From Farysia itapuensis (taxonomy: Eukaryota; Basidiomycota; Ustilaginomycetes; Ustilaginales; Ustilaginaceae), in NCBI GenBank assembly GCA_023212645.1, contig JALBYC010000013.1, positions 1 to 64,000 on the forward strand: a stretch of 64,000 nucleotides of DNA, given 5' to 3'. Shown one piece after another: positions 58,673 to 64,000 of the stretch. The notes beneath the pieces are model-generated. The model did no database searches, had not been told where the DNA came from, and was given only the letters and a program-made list of their open reading frames with translations. The position numbers and the translations under genes were made by a program. The stretch's first letter is position 1. Each line of letters starts with the position of its first letter.

Positions 58673-60087
58673 ATCGTTGTAATTTAGCGTACAGCAAGTC
58701 CCGTTTGTTCACGTACGAATATGCGCCGCTGGCCTAAGAGTCAAACGACACCTCCGGAATGTGAGGCTCTACCGTGGGTCTGCGCTGTTCGCACAAACGC
58801 TCTGAGCAACGCACTCTGTAATAGACATGTGATGATCAGCAAGACTGACACCCACGCTGAACAAACGCCATAAGAAGAAAGAGTGAGATGAACAGCTGGT
58901 AAGGCAGCAATTGCGAACCGTGGAGCTCATGGCTCTCAGACACAAGCTTTTCCCGGTCTCTGTACCAGTGCAAAAACACTCACGAATTCACTCCCTTCCT
59001 TCACTGTCCCAAATTCCGTCGCGCCATCTCCCAATCTCAGCAAGTGTCCGACTCACAGGAAGTGTCAGATGCCCGCCAAGCTGAGTAGAGAGGGCCGAGA
59101 GGGATCAGGAGATTGTTGTCACGCATGGACATCACTTGACTCTAGCGTAGCTCGCTCCTAGTCCTCTCTCATCTGATAATTCTTTCGCCATCTTGTATGC
59201 CTACGCTCGGCCAAAATCTCTCCTAGCCAAACGCTAGCCGGAAGCGCACTTCCAGCCAGTCCACCAACATCGGGGAGAAGTTCGATGCTTGACTAAAGGC
59301 AGAAGCAGAGAAGGCCTCTTCTTCAGCGGCACATCGGAAGGAGAAGCATTTACGCTTCGACAGAGATCAAGCCCGTATAAATCTCAGCGCGTCTGACCGA
59401 AGCAATGAAAAACACTTAAGAGACGAAGGAAGATCACAGGCGGGAGCGCGAGCAAAGGAGAAACCCATTGAAACTCAAACAGATCGTCACGCCAGTTTCC
59501 TGACCTCTCTCATGATTACGCGCAGACTGACCTAGTCGTCCAGCACGAAACCAGCTAGCTTGATGACAAGTGAGAAATATGCACTTGTGAACCGAATTGT
59601 TGCAGTCTTGAAATTGTATATGTTGGTGCCTAAGTGGTCACCGTGCCCGCCGGCGCGCCTCCGTCCTCTGCCTGCCGGCCAGAAGTTCATCGGCCAACGC
59701 TCCCATCGTCGAATCAGACGCGTCGTCAGCGTTGAAACGCTGTCGCAGTCTGGAAAGCCTCAAGCAGCGGCATGACGGGGTCTGGCATAGCTCAACAACG
59801 TCACCTGTCAACGTCGAATTAAAATTGAATTGGTTAGGCGAGCCTCGCGCAGGTTAGACAAGGGTGTAAGAAGTGGCACTGCGACCTATACAATGATAGT
59901 GATCGTTGGACACTTTCAAGACATACGGATGATAAGCATGGACACATTCGGGTCATGTCTGCATCAGCACACGGCAAACGTCAAAGTTGCAAATATTACA
60001 TTCGCTCGGAACTCGGGAAGCCGGATCAAAATGAATCCGGGGAAATTTCGAAACCACCAACATCAGCTCGCCATACAATTCTTCGCT
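58673..60087. other. 1.4-kb gap between convergent genes, no gene recognised
   Basis: Convergent neighbours elsewhere in the window are mostly 56-250 bp apart, so 1.4 kb between the stops of uL3m and GLN1 is unusual. No long open frame with coding character, tRNA or named small RNA was recognised. A TATA-like GTATAAAT lies at 59375-59382 on the plus strand, and several CTGA and one GTGATGA occur (58829-58835) without the spacing of a C/D snoRNA. A long 3' untranslated region or an unannotated non-coding transcript is possible. Confidence 0.4.
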
Positions 60088-61286
60088 TTACATGAGCAAG
60101 GTGGACTCGGCGATGATGCCAGTAACCTGGTAAGGATCGATGTTGCTCGCTGGTCGGCGATCTTCCAAGTAGCCCTTGCCTTCCGCTGCGACGTGTCGAG
60201 GAATGCGAATGGAAGCGCCGCGGTTGGCGACACCGGAGCTGAAGTCACCGATGTGACCAGTTTCGTGTCGGCCAGTGAGACGCTTGTCGTTGTCGGCACC
60301 GTAAACGGCGATGTGCTCGTGGTGGCGCTTGCTGAGCTTCTCGATAGCGGCCTCGATGGCCTTCATGCCGCCCTCCTTGCGCATAGCCTCGGTGGAGTAG
60401 TTGGTGTGGCATCCGGCACCGTTCCAGTCACCGGGGACTGCCTTGGGGTGGAAGGAGACTTTGACGCCCCACTCTTCGGCGACTCGGATGAGGAGGTATC
60501 GGGCGAGGACGAGGTGGTCGCCCATCTCGATGCCGAGGCAAGGACCGACCTGGAACTCCCACTGAGCGGGCATGACTTCGGCGTTGATACCAGAGATGTT
60601 GACGTTGGCGTGCAGGCAGGCGCGGTAGTGAGCCTCAACAATGTCACGAGCAAAGACCTTGCCGGCACCGGCACCACAGTAGTACGGGCCCTGGGGGCCT
60701 GGGAAACCACCCTTGGGCCAGCCGTAAGGCTTGTCGTCCATGTCAAAGAGCGAGTACTCCTGCTCGATACCGAACCAAGGTTTCTCAGCGGCAACCTGAG
60801 TCATGATCTTGTTGCACTGGTATCGGTAGTTGGACTTGTTGGGGGTACCGTCGTTGTTGTAGCATTCGGCAAGAACAATGACGTTGTCGTTGCGTCGGAA
60901 AGGGTCAGGGTAGTAGGCGACGGGACGGAGGTATACATCCGAGTTGCCGCCGGGGGCCTGGTTGGTGGAGGAGCCGTCAAAGTTCCATTCCTTGAGGTCT
61001 TTGAGCGACTTTACAGGGCCGTCCAGGGTTGTGGTCTTGCCTCGAATTTCGCCTGCAAGGAAAGAGAGCGCAGATCAGCACAGGTCACCAAAGCGATACA
61101 CGAGTGGGTCAACTAACCATCGCCGTCGATCCAGATGTATTCAGCCTGGACCTTTCCACGTTGGTCGAGCTGGAAGTAGGGGCTGACAAGACCTGTTTGT
61201 CCAAGAGTAACGTCAGTTTATGTTTGTCGTAGCAGCAGTACCTTGCGAAGAAACGTACCGGGGTTCTTAGTGAAAGGAACAGCCAT
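60088..61286 (-). CDS. GLN1: Glutamine synthetase
   Basis: Three exons (61286-61259, 61192-61118, 61052-60088) with introns of 66 and 65 nt give 355 residues, the usual eukaryotic type II length. The cytosolic enzyme joins ammonia to glutamate with ATP. The N-terminal beta-grasp contains [20 protein letters not shown], split by intron 2. The substrate loops follow: [49 protein letters not shown], then [24 protein letters not shown] and RGASIRIPR. All are canonical and no active-site residue is missing. The open plus-strand frame opposite it (59830-61116) is an antisense shadow. Confidence 0.97.
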
Positions 61287-62121
61287 GTTTGGAATGATGG
61301 AAGGAGGTGGGGAATAAGGTAGGTGGTGGTAGACGAGGGAGGTGGATTAGTGGTCAAGGTGGGACAAAACAGGGCGGGAGGGTGAACGGTCCATTTGTTT
61401 CTTCGAGTGCTATCTAATTGCGTCAATTGATTTCCGTCATAATCGAGCTTTGTCCATCGCTTGTACATCGCTTGAACGTCGCTTTTCTACCGCATTTCAA
61501 ATGGTGTTGTCATGATTTTGAAACTTATGACCACACGGGTGGGGCGCCCACATTTTTGCTTTTCGGCACAGTCTCTTGGCTTTGGTTGCCGCCAAAGTGC
61601 CCCACTGCTTTCAGCACAAGGAACAGAGGGGCAGGCACACGTCGGACGACCGGGCGAGCCCGAACGGCCTTCTCAGCCCAACCTTATCTCGTTTGGGGCC
61701 AACAAGTGTCGTTCGTTAAGCCGGTTGATTTCAAATGTTTGCACTCTGGCACCGATCGCATCTGTCGGCAATGTTGAATCGCACCTCAGCCACGCGGAAA
61801 ATGACCGAGCGCGCGCTCTCATTGGCCCCAACAGTGCATCTTATCTTTGGGCCTTCGCCTTGCGTCTGGTCGGAGCCAGGAATCAGCCATGCTCCGCCCC
61901 CTTAGGTTTACGCAAATCTCATCGGGTGAGTTCCCTATCCATCCCGAAGTTGACTCCTCCACGCTCTAACATTCTAATGTAACGGCCGAGAGAAAAATTG
62001 TTCGGAACCGGTCGTGGTCGGATCTGAATCTTCTGTCATTCCCATTCGATTCACTGGATTTATCCAACGTGCGTCTTTCCTTGCTCGACCAAATTCATCA
62101 CCACAACACCTGCGCCCAACA
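61287..62121. other. Divergent promoter region of GLN1 and QCR10
   Basis: About 830 bases. A plus-strand ATG at 61889 starts a short frame (MLRPLRFTQISS) ending at a GTGAGT donor. Its phase does not fit the QCR10 exons, so it is more likely leader or a short upstream frame. No other gene is supported. Confidence 0.4.
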
Positions 62122-62502
62122 ATGCGACCATCTCCTATCGCTTACCGAGCCAAACCGGCTTTTCAGCCTCACGTCGGCCGATTGTAAGTATGCTCGATCT
62201 GGCGAAAACAGTGCAAAGGCTCCCGTACTCATTACTCGTGTTGTTCCGGCAAATGCTAGCACACCGTCGGCTGTCTTCAAGTGGGCCCCTGCCCTAGCCA
62301 TCTGGGGTGGAGCAGGCGCAGCCGCCGTCTCCCTCTTCATGTCGAGTGTTCCCATCTTCAAGACCGACATCTTGACCAAGCTGCCAATTGTAAGTGACCA
62401 CTGCTGGTGGGCATCATCTACCTGAAAAACTCACTTCTCGCACGTTCTCAGGTCGCCCCATTCTTCGAGGACCACACGCCTCCCTCCGACAAGCCCTTCT
62501 GA
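62122..62502 (+). CDS. QCR10: Cytochrome bc1 complex subunit 10 (Qcr10)
   Basis: Three exons (62122-62183, 62260-62389, 62452-62502) give 80 residues, the normal size. It is too fragmented to show as one open frame. The N-terminus MRPSPIAYRAKPAFQPHVGR joins in phase to FTPSAVFKWAPALAIWGGAG. A single transmembrane helix (LAIWGGAGAAAVSLFMSSV) leads to FKTDILTKLPI, and exon 3 adds APFFEDHTPPSDKPF. The closing PPSDKPF is typical of the family. Qcr10 is a small peripheral helix of respiratory complex III in the inner mitochondrial membrane. Introns are 76 and 62 nt with GTAAGT donors. It converges with MES1, 55 bp between stops. Confidence 0.9.
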
Positions 62503-62557
62503 TCTGCTTGCAATACTTTTCAACGCATATCAATTGCTAACTCGCCATCGTAGCTTA

Positions 62558-64000
62558 CTATTGCCCAGCCTCTGCCTGCGAAAGCTCAATGCTGAGTGCC
62601 TGCATCTTGGTTTTTAGAGCCAAGAAGCCGGCAAGTTGATCTTCGACTTGCGCATCCAGGCGCTCCTTTTCCGCCGTTTCTGTTGCCTTTTTGGCATCTT
62701 CCTTCAGCTTTTTTACTTCCTGGCTCTTCTCGGCAACCAGAGTCTCGAGATGTAGCAGCTCGGGGGTCTTGTTCTTGACTTGGGGTTGAGCGGCTTCGGC
62801 GGCCTTTTTGGCGGCCTTGGCAGCTTTCATGGCTTGTTTCTTGCTCATTTGCGGCGCCTCTGCCTCGACAGCTGCCGAACCGGCACCGCCAAACTGAACA
62901 CGCCATTCTTCTTCCTTGGCAGCGTCAATCTGCTTGAACAGGTGCGACGCTTTGCCAATCTTGTGGCCAGGCAGCAAATCGATCGAAAAAGTGGCATCGT
63001 CTGGGATGGTTCGTGGAGGTGCGTCGAGCTGCTTAAGAATCGAATCAGACGTCTCGGGCATAAACGGGTGAATGAGCGATGAGAGCAACCAGATCAGATT
63101 GAGAGCCACAATCATCACTTCGTCGCACCGAGGGCGAGATTCGGTGAACAGAGTGTTGTCGAAATGCGACTCGACCAAGAAGAGGTTCCCGCGCGCGGAC
63201 AGGGCCATCATGTGCTGCAAGCCAGAACGGATCTTGACTGCCTCCATCGAATCGATGTACTGAGCCAAGATGGCGTTGACGTCGCGCGTGAAGCGTGAGA
63301 TGACGGAGGGAGTGCCTTCCGCTGCCATCTTGAGCGGACCCTCTTTGTACGTGCGTAGCTCAGAGTCTGCTGGAATGTTTGGAACGACAAAGTCATACTT
63401 CTTCATAAAGGTCAGCACTCGGTTGCAAAAGTTGCCCAGATTCGCAAGAAGCTCCGAGTTGTTGCGTGCAATAAAGTCACGCCATGCAAATTGGCTGTCG
63501 GCTGTCTCTGGTCGGTTGGACAGCAGGTAGTAACGCCAGACCGAGGGCGAGAGGCCGAGGTCGCTCGCCTTGTCGCCAAACACGCCAATGTTGCGCGACT
63601 TCGAGAACTTGCCGCCCTCATACTGCAGATACTCTGTCGTATTGATGTGATGCAGCAGAGTCCATGGGTCTTTGCTACCGATCAAGCAGGAAGGGAAGAT
63701 CACGGTATGGAAGCGGACGTTGTCCTTGCCCATGAATTGGTACAGCTTGACATTGTCCGGGTTCTTCCACCACTTCTCCCAGTCGTCGGTGTAATTGGCC
63801 GTGATGCTTGGGTACCCGATCGGCGCATCGAACCAGACATACAGCACTTTCTCCTCCATGCCTTTGATTGGCACTGGCACGCCCCACTTGAGGTCCCGCG
63901 TCAAGCTGAAAGGACGCAGACCCTCCTTGAACCAGCTTTCGGTGATCAGCTTGCCGTTTGAGCTCCAGCCGCCCTTTATCGCTTGCTCAGCTGCCCACTT
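62558..64000 (-). CDS. MES1: Methionyl-tRNA synthetase, cytosolic (3' part; N-terminus outside the window)
   Basis: 480 codons are present and the frame is open at the right edge. The class I catalytic domain reads WFKEGLRPFSLTRDLKWGVPVP, then VLYVWFDAPIGYPSITANYT, GKDNVRFHTVIFPS and the KMSKS-type loop GGKFSKSRNIGVFG. The anticodon-binding helical domain (WRYYLLSNRPETADSQFAW, NLGNFCNRVLTFM) follows. After about residue 365 of this fragment the protein has a Lys/Ala-rich stretch (KKQAMKAAKAAKKAAEAA) and a long coiled coil ending LSIELSQAEAGQ. That tail probably binds tRNA or a partner, replacing the Arc1/EMAP-type appendages seen elsewhere. The HIGH motif lies beyond the window. Confidence 0.95.
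   Translation of the reverse strand, partial: KWAAEQAIKGGWSSNGKLITESWFKEGLRPFSLTRDLKWGVPVPIKGMEEKVLYVWFDAPIGYPSITANYTDDWEKWWKNPDNVKLYQFMGKDNVRFHTVIFPSCLIGSKDPWTLLHHINTTEYLQYEGGKFSKSRNIGVFGDKASDLGLSPSVWRYYLLSNRPETADSQFAWRDFIARNNSELLANLGNFCNRVLTFMKKYDFVVPNIPADSELRTYKEGPLKMAAEGTPSVISRFTRDVNAILAQYIDSMEAVKIRSGLQHMMALSARGNLFLVESHFDNTLFTESRPRCDEVMIVALNLIWLLSSLIHPFMPETSDSILKQLDAPPRTIPDDATFSIDLLPGHKIGKASHLFKQIDAAKEEEWRVQFGGAGSAAVEAEAPQMSKKQAMKAAKAAKKAAEAAQPQVKNKTPELLHLETLVAEKSQEVKKLKEDAKKATETAEKERLDAQVEDQLAGFLALKTKMQALSIELSQAEAGQ

Noticed and set aside
58829..58870. GTGATGA followed by two CTGA motifs in the gap after uL3m
   Set aside because: The boxes are only about 10-25 nt apart, too close for a C/D snoRNA, and no rRNA-complementary stretch was recognised.
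59830..61116. A 428-codon plus-strand frame opposite glutamine synthetase
   Set aside because: It is the antisense of well-conserved GLN1 codons; its sequence is explained by codon bias of the real gene.
61889..61924. Short exon-like frame MLRPLRFTQISS followed by GTGAGT, first taken as exon 1 of QCR10
   Set aside because: Its phase does not fit any acceptor that keeps the QCR10 frame. The exon at 62122-62183 joins perfectly and gives a proper Qcr10 N-terminus.

Overview
The window reads as nuclear DNA of a basidiomycete fungus, most likely a smut in or near the Ustilaginaceae. The evidence is gene content and structure. There are about 32 protein genes (31 apparently intact, one truncated by the left edge) plus one broken gene, packed tightly on both strands. 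Introns are few and mostly 50-110 nt, with GTAAGT-type donors and CTGAC-like branch points. Fungus-specific genes are present (SKN1/KRE6-type glucan synthase, DASH subunit DAD3, MET10-type sulfite reductase, a MedA/Med1-type regulator). Serine- and proline-rich low-complexity tails are common. No transposon, rRNA, tRNA, CRISPR or bacterial-type element was found.

Layout. 1-4.4 kb is an accessory patch: two diverged paralogues of a small unknown family flank a decayed NAPE-PLD-like metallohydrolase pseudogene. 4.4-9.8 kb holds RNA-processing genes (RRP4, LCP5) and a single-pass membrane protein. 9.9-13.2 kb is a head-to-head pair that looks like CENP-Q and CENP-U, obligate partners in the inner kinetochore. 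13.2-26.7 kb carries thiolase, a CRZ1-type zinc-finger regulator, SKN1/KRE6, AFG2, a second membrane protein, a haloacetate-dehalogenase-like hydrolase and DAD3. 26.9-38.9 kb has an unknown acidic protein, a short-chain dehydrogenase with a mitochondrial leader, an extended OHCU decarboxylase, prefoldin 3, a SIW14-type phosphatase, an LRR protein, annexin and alkaline phosphatase. 39.3-47.9 kb has RPL7 with an intronic C/D snoRNA candidate, ATG12, MET10 and med1. 50-64 kb has RPA49, HIS2, an F-box protein, TGL2, mitochondrial uL3m, GLN1, QCR10 and the 3' part of MES1.

How the genes relate. Most are unlinked housekeeping functions. The exceptions are the CENP-Q/CENP-U pair, which shares a 164-bp intergenic region, and the RPL7 intron RNA, which could guide 25S rRNA methylation. 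Prefoldin 3 and the downstream phosphatase could be joined by an in-frame splice. Many neighbouring genes converge with 3' ends only tens of bases apart, and one pair shares its stop codons in a CTAG palindrome. Exon models were worked out by hand from splice signals and reading frame; no transcript or database evidence was available.
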